Source: Bugulina stolonifera
Lineage: Eukaryota > Bryozoa > Gymnolaemata > Cheilostomatida > Bugulidae
Assembly: GCA_935421135.1 (NCBI GenBank)
Contig: OW285190.1
Span: 18,920,501-18,984,500 of the forward strand
Length of the DNA stretch: 64,000 nt
Direction: 5' to 3'
The position numbers and the translations under genes are program-made. Below are positions 49,208-60,396 of this stretch, in pieces; the first letter of the stretch is position 1, and each line of letters begins with the position of its first letter. The notes under the pieces were generated by a model that was given only the letters and a program-made list of their open reading frames with translations, was not told the origin of the DNA and made no database searches.

Positions 49208-49572
49208 GAGAAGAATCCAAGCAAAGTCAGACAGCTATGGAGATGCTATTTAGAGTCTTCAAAGACAGAAGTGCTCGCAGTGAAGAAAATGCTGTCCTAA
49301 AAAGTTTAGAGCTAGTACGAGGGGAGGTAGTACATTACCGCAAGCAATGCGTTGATATAAATGCAGATCCACTGGAATGGTGGAGAATTAATCGGTTGGT
49401 GTACCCACAAGTATCAGCTTTAGCACTTTAAAGACTGTCTATTGCTAGCACTTCAGTTCCAAATGAGAGACTCTTCTCTGCAACTGGCAATTTACTTAAT
49501 GCCAAGCGATGATGTCTGGCATCAGAAAACATTGACATGCTACTTTTGTTAAATAAAAATCTACTGAACTAA
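49208..49572 (+). pseudogene. hAT transposase C-terminal dimerisation domain remnant
   Basis: The frame reads to ...DPLEWWRINRLVYPQVSALAL and stops at 49431. After a frameshift it resumes as RLSIASTSVPNERLFSATGN and Asn-Leu-Leu-Asn-Ala-Lys-Arg, an in-frame TGA, then Cys-Leu-Ala-Ser-Glu-Asn and Leu-Leu-Asn-Lys-Asn-Leu. The motifs Asp-Pro-Leu-x-Trp-Trp, Pro-x-Glu-Arg-x-Phe-Ser and Asn-Ile-Asp are typical of the hAT C-terminal dimerisation region. Frameshift plus stop make it inactive. Confidence 0.88.
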
Positions 49573-49974
49573 TTTTGTTATCATTCACGTAATGGGGTTG
49601 TTACCCTCACTTACAGCGATGGTATGCTATGCTTTATTGTATTTGTTGTCATTCATGTATCATATGATGGTTTAGTTTTTCTTAGGCTACTTACTGCTAC
49701 ACATGTAATTTTGGCGGCTTGCTAAAAGATAAATGTATTTAATACATGAAAGAGTCATTATTGATTATATACAATTTATGCGATAGTATATTTATTGTGT
49801 TGTAACTTGTAACACAAACAAACATGCAACATATACATAGAACATGTGCTATGAGCGCACACGCATGAGCGACTTAGTACTTATGTTGTTTACCTTCTAG
49901 TATCGGCTGTATCGTATCGAAAACATCGAATTTTTTGAGAAATAGTATCGTTTCGTATCGTTGTAGTCAAAATT

Positions 49975-50573
49975 TTGCTAAGGATGGATGAGTCACATGT
50001 TGTTATAGGATGGTCAATTTACTGGAACATGCCAAATGAATTCAACATAAAACTAAGTGATCTATTATAAAAGGTCTCACTTTCTAATTTGAGAAAGATT
50101 TATTTATTTATTAGTGAAAAAAGTGATAGCTAAAAGTACATGTATGACTGTTTAAACAATTTCTTTACCACAAAAATCTAATCAGTACATATTTTATTTT
50201 ATGGTCTATTGCTATTGCTCGTAATTATACACTTTTTCTAATATTTTCCAGCTACACAATCATGTCGCTATATTATAGAATAGTTACATTACTGTTCAAA
50301 TATTATTGCACGCCGACTGAATAGCTGGTGAGAAAATATTAGAAAAAGAAACTAATTACAAAAAGTTGTATATTTTTAAATTAATGTGTGGGGATATAAA
50401 ACAATGGGTGTTGAACTTTTATTAACTTTCTATTAAAAGTGAGTATATTTGTTACAATAACAACATAAGGGGCTGAATCAATTAAGTTAGTGGATGGAGT
50501 AAAGTATAACAGGAAGTTGGAAGTCGTGCTCTTTCTTTAATGGGACTTCAGAGATCGGTCAGGCTTGCTCAAA
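49975..50573 (-). other. 3' flank of gene E
   Basis: On the minus strand, about 50575 down to 50060 matches the 3' flanks of B and D, including the AATAAATAAA signal (50099-50112) and CTCAAATTAGAAAG. The rest has no gene. Confidence 0.65.
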
Positions 50574-50600
50574 TCAGTAACAGTTTGGAAGAACCTGGTC
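50574..50600 (-). pseudogene. remnant of the last cysteine exon of gene E
   Basis: The minus strand reads Asp-Gln-Val-Leu-Pro-Asn-Cys-Tyr-stop, matching the end Gly-Gln-Val-Leu-Pro-His-Cys-stop of B and D, followed by their conserved 3' flank. The rest of that exon and the three cysteine exons before it are gone. Confidence 0.8.
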
Positions 50601-50994
50601 AACACAAAGTAAAATAGTATAAGTATGCTGGAAGTTAACACAGTGTGACTTCTGTCTCAATTACCTTGAATTTTATTTTATTAGTAAAATAGAGCTAGAG
50701 TCCTGAAGAGGTAAAGTCTCAGAATTGCTTAATAATTGGTATAAAAATTGCTTCAGAATTTAAAATTAATACCCAATTAGGTTTTCCTAATATCACATTC
50801 TTTTCATCTGACTCAAACACATTATGCACATTTACAGAATAAATCTAATCGGTACAGAATATAGTGTGTGTGTAACAGGATATTATAAAGTAGTTGTATA
50901 AATTATGTCAGAAAACTTGACAAAACATTTGTCCACCAATAGCAAGTATACATGCACTGTATTATATACATGTAGGCTTACCTCATTTGTGATT

Positions 50995-53900
50995 TCAATA
51001 CAAGTGGTGGTTTCCCAGGCCATGGTGGAAACCTAGAAAATATGGTAACATACAGTAGTATAGAAGAGAAGAGAATCATATAATATTTGAGTCTATGTAT
51101 TTGATGTTAGCTTATGTAAGGATTTTTAATTTGCTTATATGTTTAGATCAGCCAGGAAATGATTTCACATCCATGAAAATACCCCTCACAGACTGGAGAT
51201 TGAACAAGAGTATTCACGTCATATAACTCTGTGCAAAATAGAATGCACACAAAGAGCAATGACTACATCATTGGTAAACCCAGAGTATGGCATCACCACG
51301 CTTAGATTGTACGTAGGTAGCATCAATGGAAATCCTCAATGAACTACAAACTATTTCAGAATGACTAGATTCAGCGCATATTTATACGTTCCTACGAGAC
51401 TGATACTGAATGAAAATCTCTTCTGGAGTTAAAATTAAATTCCAAAATTTAGTTTTCCTACTACCACAGGTTTGGTTTGTTTAAATCATATTATGTACAT
51501 GTGCATGATTAGGTAGAGAATAACCTGTGTTACTTAGTCGGTCTCAAGTCATGTGACCAACAAAAGTTGAACATACTAGGCTATGTCTAGTATTGGAAAA
51601 CAGACCTACAATGCGCTTGACTAAATCATGTGATACAACTCAATAATGTATTTGTCTGCTAAGAACAAGTATACTGTTCAATAGGCTTACCTCTTCCAAA
51701 ACTTCCACGATTGGAGTGTAATCCCAGACCGACACCACCTAGGCCTAAAAATTTTAACGTAAAATGATATAGAACAGGATGATATTATAAGCTATGTGTA
51801 TATACTGTAGACCAAGATATAGCTCTGCCTGCCTACTGTAGTTAGACCCATTTTTAAGACCAAATGAACTACATGTACATTATAGCGTAGAATTAGTAAC
51901 TCTCAGGCTACTAGTCTTGCAAACAAGAACACCTACAATGTGCTTGACTAAATTATGTGATACAACCTGATAATGTATTTGTCTGCTAACAACAAGTATA
52001 CTGTTTAATAGGCTTACCTCTTCCAAAACTTCCATGATTGGAGTGTAATCCTAGACCGACACTACCTAAGCCTGAAAAGTTTAACATAAAATAATTTAGA
52101 ACAGAACCATATAGAGATCATAATTATAAGCTATGCATACACATTGTAGGCCAAGACATAGCTCTGCCTGCCTACTGTAGTTAGACCAGTTTTTAAGACC
52201 AAATGAACTATATTATAGCGTAGAATTAGTCACCCCCAGGCTGCTAGTATTGAAGAAAGAACACATACAATGTACTTGTCTAATTCATGTTATAGAACTT
52301 GATAATGTATTTGTCTGCTAGTAACAAGTATACTGTTTAATAGGCTTACCTCTTCCAAAACTTCCATGATTGGAGTGCAATCCTAGACCGACACCACCTA
52401 AGCCTGAAAAGTTTAACATAAAATAATATAGAATAAAATCATGACTGTTGTAAGCTATGTGTAGATATTATATGCCAAGATATAGCTCCGCTTTCAAACT
52501 ACAATTAGTGGTATGTGTAAGACCAAGTAAACTATAATATAGTGCAAAATAATACGGACTAAAACAACGATGGGTATACTTTTGAAAGCCTAGAGACTCA
52601 CAACACAAACCTAGAGTCAGTATTATTCTACTTTGTACAGGATAAAATGAACCACTAGTCACACTCAAGTCATGTGATTGAAAATATGTTCAGTGAATTT
52701 ACACCAGGCAGCTAGCCTTGGAAAAAAACCACCCACAATGCGCTTGCATACAACTTGATAATGTATTTGTCTGCTAATAACAAGTATACTGTTTAATAGG
52801 CTTACCTCTTCCAAAACTTCCATGATTAGAGTGTAATCCTAGACCGACACCACCTAAGCCTGAAAAGTTTAACATAAAATAATACAGAACAGGATTATGT
52901 AAGGTATGTGTATGCATTATAGGCCAAAACATAGCTCTGCCTGCCTACTGTAGCATATGAAACGCTGGTGAATAGCATCACTCTGTACAGGATAAAACAT
53001 ATCAATAATCACAATCAAGTCATGTGACCGACAACATGTTCGTTAAATTTACACCAGTCTATTATTGTTGAAAAAGAACACCTACAATGTACTTGACTAA
53101 ATCATATATTACAATTTGATAATGTATTTGTCTGCCAAGAAAAAGTATACTGCTTAATAGGCTTACCTCTTCCGAAACTTCCACGATTGGAGTGCAATCC
53201 TAGACCGACACCACCTAAGCCTGAAAAGTTTAACATAAATAATATAGAATGATATCATATAAGCTACGTGTATTATATTTTAGGCCACTGTAATTACTGC
53301 TGTTTGTAACACCAAATAAACTACAGTATAATATAGTGCCAAATAATATAGATAAAAAACTCATGGGTATATATAGCATCTAAAACCCTAATGTATTCAC
53401 ACCAAGCTACTAGTTGATAACATCTGCCATGTGCTCATGTAGATCATGGGGAAAGCATGACAGGATGTTGGTCCACTAACAAGTAGTATACTGTCTTATG
53501 GACTTACCTCTTCCAAACTTTCCAAGACCGAGGGATCCTCCCAAAGCGTTTCCCAACAAACCTGAAAATATGACAACGTACGATAATGTAGAACTGAATC
53601 ATATAAGCTGCGTATTTTAATACGCCAGCATAATATAACTTTGCCTAAGCACTACAATTAAAGCTATGGTAAGACTTAAAATCTATATGACAGTGTAAAG
53701 TACTATAGACACAAAGTAAGAAGGGTTTCAGTAAACCTAGAGTATAGTATAAGTACACCTAGAGTATAGTATCAGCAAACCTAGAGTATAGTATCAGTAA
53801 ATCTAGAGTATAGTATCAGTAAACCTAGAGTATAGTATCAGGCAACTTAGAGTATAGTATCAGTAAACCTGGAGTATAGTATCAGTAAACCTAGAGTATA

Positions 53901-54962
53901 GTATCAGTAAATCTAGAGTATAGTATCAGTATACCTAGAGTACAGTATCAGTAAATCTAGAGTATAGTATCAGTATACCTAGAGTACAGTATCAGTAAAC
54001 CTAGAGTACATTATCAGTATACCTAGAGTATAGTATCAGTAAACCTAGAGTATAGTATCAGTAAACCTAGAGTATAGTATCAGTATACCTACAGTATAGA
54101 ATCAATAATAGTTATATCATCCTTAGTATACTATAAAGTAAATATGTTTTAGAACAAAGATATTCAGCATGGTACTTAAACTTTATAGCCAGAAGGAAAC
54201 AGGTAAATTTAACTATTATTCTATGTTACAGATAACTAAAATTAGCACTCTGTCAATAAGTACATTAATACTTGAACAAAAAATATAACTTTATAGATTA
54301 AAAAAATTGTGTTGGTTTAAGTCATTATAGCCAAGAACATAACACTTGTGTGACAATATAAAATGCTTAGTAGGTATGTATGCTGAGTCAATTTCAGTAG
54401 AGTTACATGTAACGCAGACCTGGATATTTAGTATAAGAAACTTACCTACTACCACTACCACAGCAATGAGGGTTCTGATAGACACTGTAATGTAAAGTTA
54501 CCAAAATTTATATTACAACTATAATGTACATTATCTACATGTATATATGCATAATATTATTTCCTGTTCAATTGAGAAGAACTCATATACATACTTTTAT
54601 CTACATTTAAGTTTATGGGTACAACATTGGAAAGATGTTACTATTCACGTACATCCATTATACTAAGATAACGACAAATTGACAGTTATTAGGAAAACGT
54701 ACAAGTGCAGTAATTGCAAAACTCTCAGTTCATAATACAATTGAAATTAATATACCACTGAATGAGGCTAAAACTGTGCTCCTTCAGTACAAACTTTGAA
54801 GTGGCTAATTTCTTTAAAAAATATTTGTAAGATGAAAAAATTAAATTTCTAAAACATTTTTTTTAATTTACAGCAAAAACTGCAGTTGATATTCATTCTG
54901 CTAGAAGTTGAATAGTCATAATACAAGACTAGACACCAGAGTATAGACTATTACTTACACAT
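50995..54962 (-). CDS. gene E: secreted protein of six 18-residue modules, about 134 aa
   Basis: Minus-strand exons in order: 54959-54962, 54446-54484, 53508-53561, 53167-53220, 52806-52859, 52350-52403, 52018-52071, 51691-51744, and 50982-51032 with TGA at 50995-50997. The signal peptide is MLSIRTLIAVVVVVG. Module 1 is GLLGNALGGSLGLGKFGR; five more are GLGGVGLGLHSN(H/R)GSFGR with one Gly-to-Ser change. All are 54-base phase-1 exons. The last exon reads GFHHGLGNHHLY, then stop, although a splice donor follows, so an originally internal exon has become terminal. The cysteine domain is lost (remnant at 50574-50600). The protein is Gly-, His- and Ser-rich. Each module ends Phe-Gly-Arg, which could serve as monobasic cleavage and amidation signal (inference), or the whole may be a Gly-rich structural or defence peptide. 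A decaying truncated gene is the alternative. Confidence 0.7.
53729..54105. repeat. 22-bp minisatellite in gene E intron 2, about 17 copies
   Basis: Unit AGTAAACCTAGAGTATAGTA plus TC. The right arm has only about 8-9 copies (61257-61446). Confidence 0.92.
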
Positions 54963-55009
54963 GGTGTTAAGTTATACACAGAGTTCTGGTGAGAAGAAGA
55001 CAGATAGAT

Positions 55010-55191
55010 GAATGAATCTGTACAGTGACCTCTGCTACTTATATACACGAAGGTGATCAGATTAGCAAAAAATTACACAATGTTATGTTCTAACGTGTTA
55101 GTGCTACAGGATTTTCAATGCTTTAATATTAGATATTTTATTAGGGATAAATTGGATTTTCCAGCAGCCGTAAGCATTACCTAGCATGACC
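55010..55191 (-). promoter_or_regulatory. promoter of gene E
   Basis: On the minus strand: family motif GGTCATGCTAGGTAATGCTT (55191-55172), TATA box at 55045-55038, then the GATTCATTCATCTATCTGTC start region (about 55019-55000). Confidence 0.7.
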
Positions 55192-55299
55192 GAGCATTTT
55201 ACAAATGTTTCCAACTGCTTACAATGGTGACATACCATCCAAGGCATCAAGAAATAATATAGTGCAGAGTCAATCATCCAAACACCTGGATTATTATAC

Positions 55300-56125
55300 A
55301 ACTTTCATTAGATCTTCATCCCTGAGATGATCTGACTAAACTTTCCCATTTGAAGAATTTTACTCTTTTGCTACAATTATTTTCTCCAAGAGGAAAGTGT
55401 TTGTCGTGACGGGTGAGATATCCAATTGTTGATATACAGCGCACATGTAGTAGAGCATCGTATCTGGAGCTATTGATGTCTAACACGCAGTTTTTAGTAT
55501 ATAAACTCTAAAATACTACCTTTACTAAACATTTCTAATATAAGATTAATATGTATGTTGAATATGTTATACATGTATCTCCTCAATCAGTAAGAATCTA
55601 CTATGTACATGTCCATGTAGATGTTCTACATATAATACAAGTGTCAGGTGTAGCTACAGCAAATCTATTCAGAGATGTATTGTAAATGCGAATTCGTCTC
55701 TTATACTCTTGGAAATTCCATGACTAATTAAATCTGCTTCTACACAATTAAACTAGCCTCAGAGTCAACCTATGGACCTATGAACTTTATCTTGTTACAG
55801 AGGGTGAAGTTGGCCAACCTTGTTCTTTCTTCACTAACGCATTGCAGTGGAACCAGAGCCATTGCGTAACAACAACAATAAAAAGGTTAGTTGTTATTTC
55901 AAGATAATGACCACATAAATAAACTGTAACAGTTTCTGACATATAGCTGGTAACACATATGAGAAGGATATGAAAGGGTTGCACATATAAACTCCATTGT
56001 ATAGAAAAGAAGAGGGTTGTTCAAGATAGAGCATCACTAAAGGCTAGCATGTAAATACAGTGAAAACCGTTTGGCTGACAACAAGCTGATAATTTACAGG
56101 ACTTGTAAACAGTATATGCACTTGT
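55300..56125. other. intergenic spacer of left arm
   Basis: Mirror of about 59215-60060. Open frames of about 65 codons recur in both arms (for example 55104-55301 - and 60059-60256 +), but they overlap the promoter region and are paralogy, not proof of coding. Confidence 0.55.
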
Positions 56126-56134
56126 GCTGATAGG

Positions 56135-57555
56135 TATACAATGTACTATGTACAATGTATGTACAGTGTATATACATTGTATGTGCAATGATGCACAATG
56201 TATGTACAATGTATGTACAATGTATGTACAATGTATGTACAATGTATGTACAATGTATGTACAATGTATGTACAATGTATGTACAATGTATCTACAATGT
56301 ATGTACAATGTATGTACAATGTATGTACAATGTATGTACAATGTATGTACAATATATGTACGATGTATTTACAATGTATGTACAATGTATGTACAATGTA
56401 TGTGCAGTGTATGTACAGTGTATGTACAATGTATGTACGGTGTATGCACAATGTATGTGCAGTGTATGTACAGTGTATGTACAATGTATGTACAGTGTAT
56501 GTACAATGTATGTACAATGTATGTACAATGTATGTACAGTGTATGTACAGTGTATGTACAATGTATGTATAATGTATGCACAATGTATGTACAATGTTTG
56601 TACAATGTTTGTACAATGTATGTACAATGTATGTACAATGTATGTACAATGAATGTACAATGTATGTACAGTGTATGTACAATGTATGTACAACGTATGT
56701 ACAATGTATGTACAATGTATGTACAGTGTATGTACAGTGTATGTACAATGTATGTACAATGTATGCACAATGTATGTACAATGTATGTACAATGTATGTA
56801 CAATGTATGTACAATGTATGTACAATGTATGTACAATGTATGTACAATGTATGTACAATGTGTGTGCAATGTGTGTGCAATGTATGTACAATGTATGTAC
56901 AGTGTATGTACAATGTATGTACAATGTATGTACAATGTATGTACAGTGTATGTACAGTGTATGTACAATGTATGTACAATGTATGTACAATGTATGTACA
57001 TGTATGTACAATGTATGCACAATGTATGTACAATGTATGTACAGTGTATGCACAATGTATGTACAGTGTATGTACAATGTATGTACAATGTATGTACAAT
57101 GTATGTACAATGTATGTACAATGTATGTACAATGTATGTACAATGTATGTACAATGTATGTACAATGTATGTACAATGTATGTACAGTGTATGTACAATG
57201 TATGTACAATGTATGTACAATGTATGTACATGTATGTACAATGTATGCACAATGTATGTACAATGTATGTACAATGTATGCACAATGTATGTACAATGTA
57301 TGTACAATGTATGTACAATGTATGTACAATGTATGTACAATGTATGTACAATGTATGCACAATGTATGTACAATGTATGTACAATGTATGTACAATGTAT
57401 GTACAGTGTATGTACAATGTATGTACAATGTATGTACAATGTATGTACAATGTATGTACAATGTATGTACAATGTATGTACAATGTATGTAAAATGTATG
57501 TAAAATGTATGTACAATGTAGGTACGATGTATGTACAATGTATGTGTAATGTAGA
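56135..57555. repeat. 11-bp minisatellite (ACAATGTATGT), about 128 copies
   Basis: Unbroken array of 11-base units with scattered substitutions (mostly A to G in ACAGTGTATGT) and a few truncated units. Stop-free in most frames of both strands, giving spurious frames of up to 507 codons. The same site in the right arm (59088-59206) has about 11 copies. Confidence 0.97.
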
Positions 57556-57671
57556 TGCAGTGCACTTGAAGTCACGTAGGCTGAGTATACATGGGATCAC
57601 AGTGATGTTAGAATACTTAAATATACATGTAAATGAAAAAATCTTTACTGATTGGCAAGTGAAAGTCACTG

Positions 57672-57801
57672 TAGATTATTGTCACTACAGGTGACAGCCA
57701 CTACAGGTGACAGCCACTACAGGTGACAGCCACTGCAGGTGACAGCCACTACAGGTGACAGCCACTACAGGTGACAGCCACTACAGACGACTGTCACTAC
57801 A
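57672..57801. repeat. 16-bp minisatellite, left arm, about 8 copies
   Basis: Unit AGGTGACAGCCACTAC, the reverse complement of the right-arm unit at 58638-58968. Confidence 0.93.
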
Positions 57802-58084
57802 ATATTATTATTATTATTCCCACTGAAAATATTTTTTGAATCTAAATGTAATGGTTTTGCAGCAAAGTAGTGGCAGCCAGTAACATAGTGCTCTTTTAAT
57901 GGACATCCTGTATAATACATATAATTCTGTTTTACAATTACGTAGCTAATGAGATTGTAGTTTTTTAAAGGAAATAAAATAGTGACAGTATTAGATATGT
58001 GACTAGATTATTTCTCAGACTAATCCTCTACAGATTAGTGGATAATCTCTTTAGTAACAGACCAAGACATTGACTTGCAGTTTG

Positions 58085-58360
58085 CATAAAATGTTACATT
58101 GTATTATGCTAGTCTGGTTTCACAGATATTAACAGCAGTAAACCAGGCATCATTATTATATGTATGACACACTGCACTAAGGACCTCTCTATCTAATCTT
58201 CTGCCTCCGCTTGGCTGACGCTGTTTTCAAATGAGCGACAGAATTTGTTAAAGTTGCAGTTGGACTGTTTCACAGAGTCTCTGGTCACAAACTTGTTTGA
58301 AAATTGTTGATATATGCTTGGCCTAGGCATGCAGGAAGTGTGTAGTTTTGCTGGAAATTG
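58085..58360. other. loop of the inverted duplication
   Basis: About 276 bases between the arms. It matches, reversed, about 24690-24975 and so continues the left arm's ancestral sequence. The right arm begins abruptly at GAAGTCAATGTC (58361). Confidence 0.75.
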
Positions 58361-58637
58361 AAGTCAATGTCTTGGTCTGTTACTAAATAGATTATCCACT
58401 AATCTGTAGAGGATTAGTCTGAGAAATAATCTAGTCACATATCTAATACTGTCATTATATTATTTCCTTTAAAAAACTGCAATCTCATTAGCTACGTAAT
58501 TGTAAAACAGAATTATATGTATTATACAGGATGTCCATTAAAAGAGCACTATGTTACTGGCTGCCACTGCTTTGCTGCAAAACCATGACATCTAGATTCA
58601 AAAGATATTTTCAGTGGGAAAAATAATAATAATTTTG

Positions 58638-58968
58638 TAGTGACAGTCGTCTGTATTGACAGTCGTCTGTAGTGGCTGTCGCCTGTAGTGGCTGTCGCCT
58701 GTAGTGGCAGTCGTCTGTAGTGGCTGTCGCTTGTAGTGGCTGTCGCCTGTAGTGGCAGTCGTCTGTAGTGGCTGTCGCTTGTAGTGGCTGTCGCTTGTAG
58801 TGGCTGTCACCTGTAGTGGCTGTCACCTGTAGTGGCTGTCACCTGTAGTGGCTGTCACCTGTAGTGGCTGTCACCTGTAGTGGCTGTCACCTGTAGTGGC
58901 TGTCACCTGTAGTGGCTGTCACCTGTAGTGGCTGTCACCTGTAGTGGCTGTCACCTGTAGTGACAATA
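58638..58968. repeat. 16-bp minisatellite, right arm, about 20 copies
   Basis: Unit GTAGTGGCTGTCACCT; the first part alternates variants (GTCGCCT, CAGTCGTCT). The open frames of about 70 codons here are artefacts. Confidence 0.93.
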
Positions 58969-59087
58969 ATCCACAGTGACTTTCACTTGCCAATCAGTAA
59001 AGATTTTTCCATGTATATTTAAGTATTCTAACATCACTGTGATTCCGTGTATACTCAGCCTACGTGACTTCAAGTGCACTGCATCTA

Positions 59088-59206
59088 CATTACACATACA
59101 TCGTACATACATTGTACATACATTGCACATACATCGTACATACATCGTACATACATTGCACATACATCGTACATACATCGTACATACATTGTACATACAT
59201 TGTATA
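59088..59206. repeat. 11-bp minisatellite, right arm, about 11 copies
   Basis: Units GTACATACATT and GTACATACATC; short counterpart of the 56135-57555 array. Confidence 0.93.
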
Positions 59207-60168
59207 CCTATCAGCACAAGTACATGGCTGTACTGTTTACAAGTCCTGTAAATTATCAGCTTGTTGTCAGCCAAACGGTTTTCACTGTATTTACATGCTA
59301 GCCTTTAGTGATGGTCTATCTTGAACAACCCTCTTCTTTTCTATACAATGGAGTTTATATGTTGTGCAACCCTTTCATATCCTTTTCATATGTCTTACCA
59401 GCTATATGTCAGAAACTGTTACAGTTTATTTATGTGGTCATTATCTTGAAATAACAACTAACCTTTTTGTTGTTGTTGTTACGCAATGGCCCTAGTTCCA
59501 CTGCAATGCTGTAGTGAAGAAAGAACAAGGTTGGCCAACTTCACCCTCTGCAACGAGATTAAGTTTATAGGTCCATAGGTTGACTCTAAGGCTGTTTTAA
59601 TTGTGTAGAAGCAGATTTAATTAGTCATGGAATTTCCAAGAGTATAAGAGACAAACTTGCAGTTACATGTATAATACATATCTGAGTAGATTTACTGTAG
59701 CTACACTTGTCACTTGTATTATATGTAGAACATCTGCATGGACATGTACATAGTAGATTCTTACTGATTGAGGAGATACATGTATAATATATTCAACATA
59801 TTACATAATATTACTCTCCCATTAGATATGTTGAGTAAAGATAGTATTTTAGAGTTTATATACTAAAAACTGTGTGTTAGACATCAATAGCTCCAGATAC
59901 AATACTCTACTACATGTACACTGTATATCAACAATTGAACATCTCACCCGTCACGGCAAACACTCTCCTCTCAGAGAAAATAATTGTAGCAACAGAGCAA
60001 AATTCTTCAAATGGGAAAGTTTAGTCAGATCATCTCAGGGATGAAGATCTAATGAAAGTTGTATAATAATCCAGGTGTTTGGATGATTGACTCTGCACTA
60101 TATTTTTTCTTGATGCCTTGGATGGTATGTCACCATTGCAAGCAGTTGGAAACAGTAGTAAAATGCTC

Positions 60169-60350
60169 GGTCATGTTAGGTAATGCTTACGGCTGCTGGA
60201 AAATCCAATTTATCCCTAATAAAATACCTAATATTAAACCATTGAAAATCCTGTAGCACTAACACGTTAGAACATAATATTGTGTATTTCTTGCTAATCT
60301 GATCCCCTTCATGTATATAAGTAGAAGCAGTCACTGTACAGAATCATTCA
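60169..60350 (+). promoter_or_regulatory. promoter of gene F
   Basis: Family motif GGTCATGTTAGGTAATGCTT (60169-60188), TATATAAG at 60314-60321, and ATCATTCATCTGTCTGTC downstream. Confidence 0.7.
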
Positions 60351-60396
60351 TCTGTCTGTCTTCTTCTCACCAGAACTCTGTGTATAACTTAACATC

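Larger units (their letters stand above)
46960..49970 (+). mobile_element. degenerate hAT transposon with BED finger
   Basis: Ends GGCTGCAACGATA (from 46963) and TATCGTTGTAGTC (to 49968) are imperfect inverted repeats of hAT type (11 of 13). It interrupts sequence that is continuous at 23660. An exact target duplication could not be fixed. Inside are two coding remnants (47036-47263, 49208-49572) and a nested element (47277-48890). Confidence 0.7.
51018..58084 (-). repeat. inverted duplication, left arm
   Basis: Reverse complement of 58361-64000 almost throughout: promoter, signal exon, module exons, introns and the inner repeats at 57.9/58.5 kb. It is longer than the right arm mainly through minisatellite copy number. 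Confidence 0.92.

Noticed and set aside
53729..54105. Regular spacing of repeats as a CRISPR-like array
   Set aside because: Direct head-to-tail units without unique spacers, inside an intron of an animal gene; no cas genes.
56124..57694. Open frames of up to 507 codons on both strands (Cys-Met-Tyr-Asn-Val and His-Cys-Thr-Tyr-Ile-Val repeats)
   Set aside because: They exist because the 11-bp unit has no stop in most frames; frames on both strands are equally open, the mirror site in the right arm is about ten times shorter, and no signal or splice context supports coding.
59951..60256. Conserved 65-codon frame in both palindrome arms (60059-60256 +, 55104-55301 -)
   Set aside because: Arm identity alone explains its conservation; it overlaps the conserved promoter element of genes E and F and its start is arbitrary.
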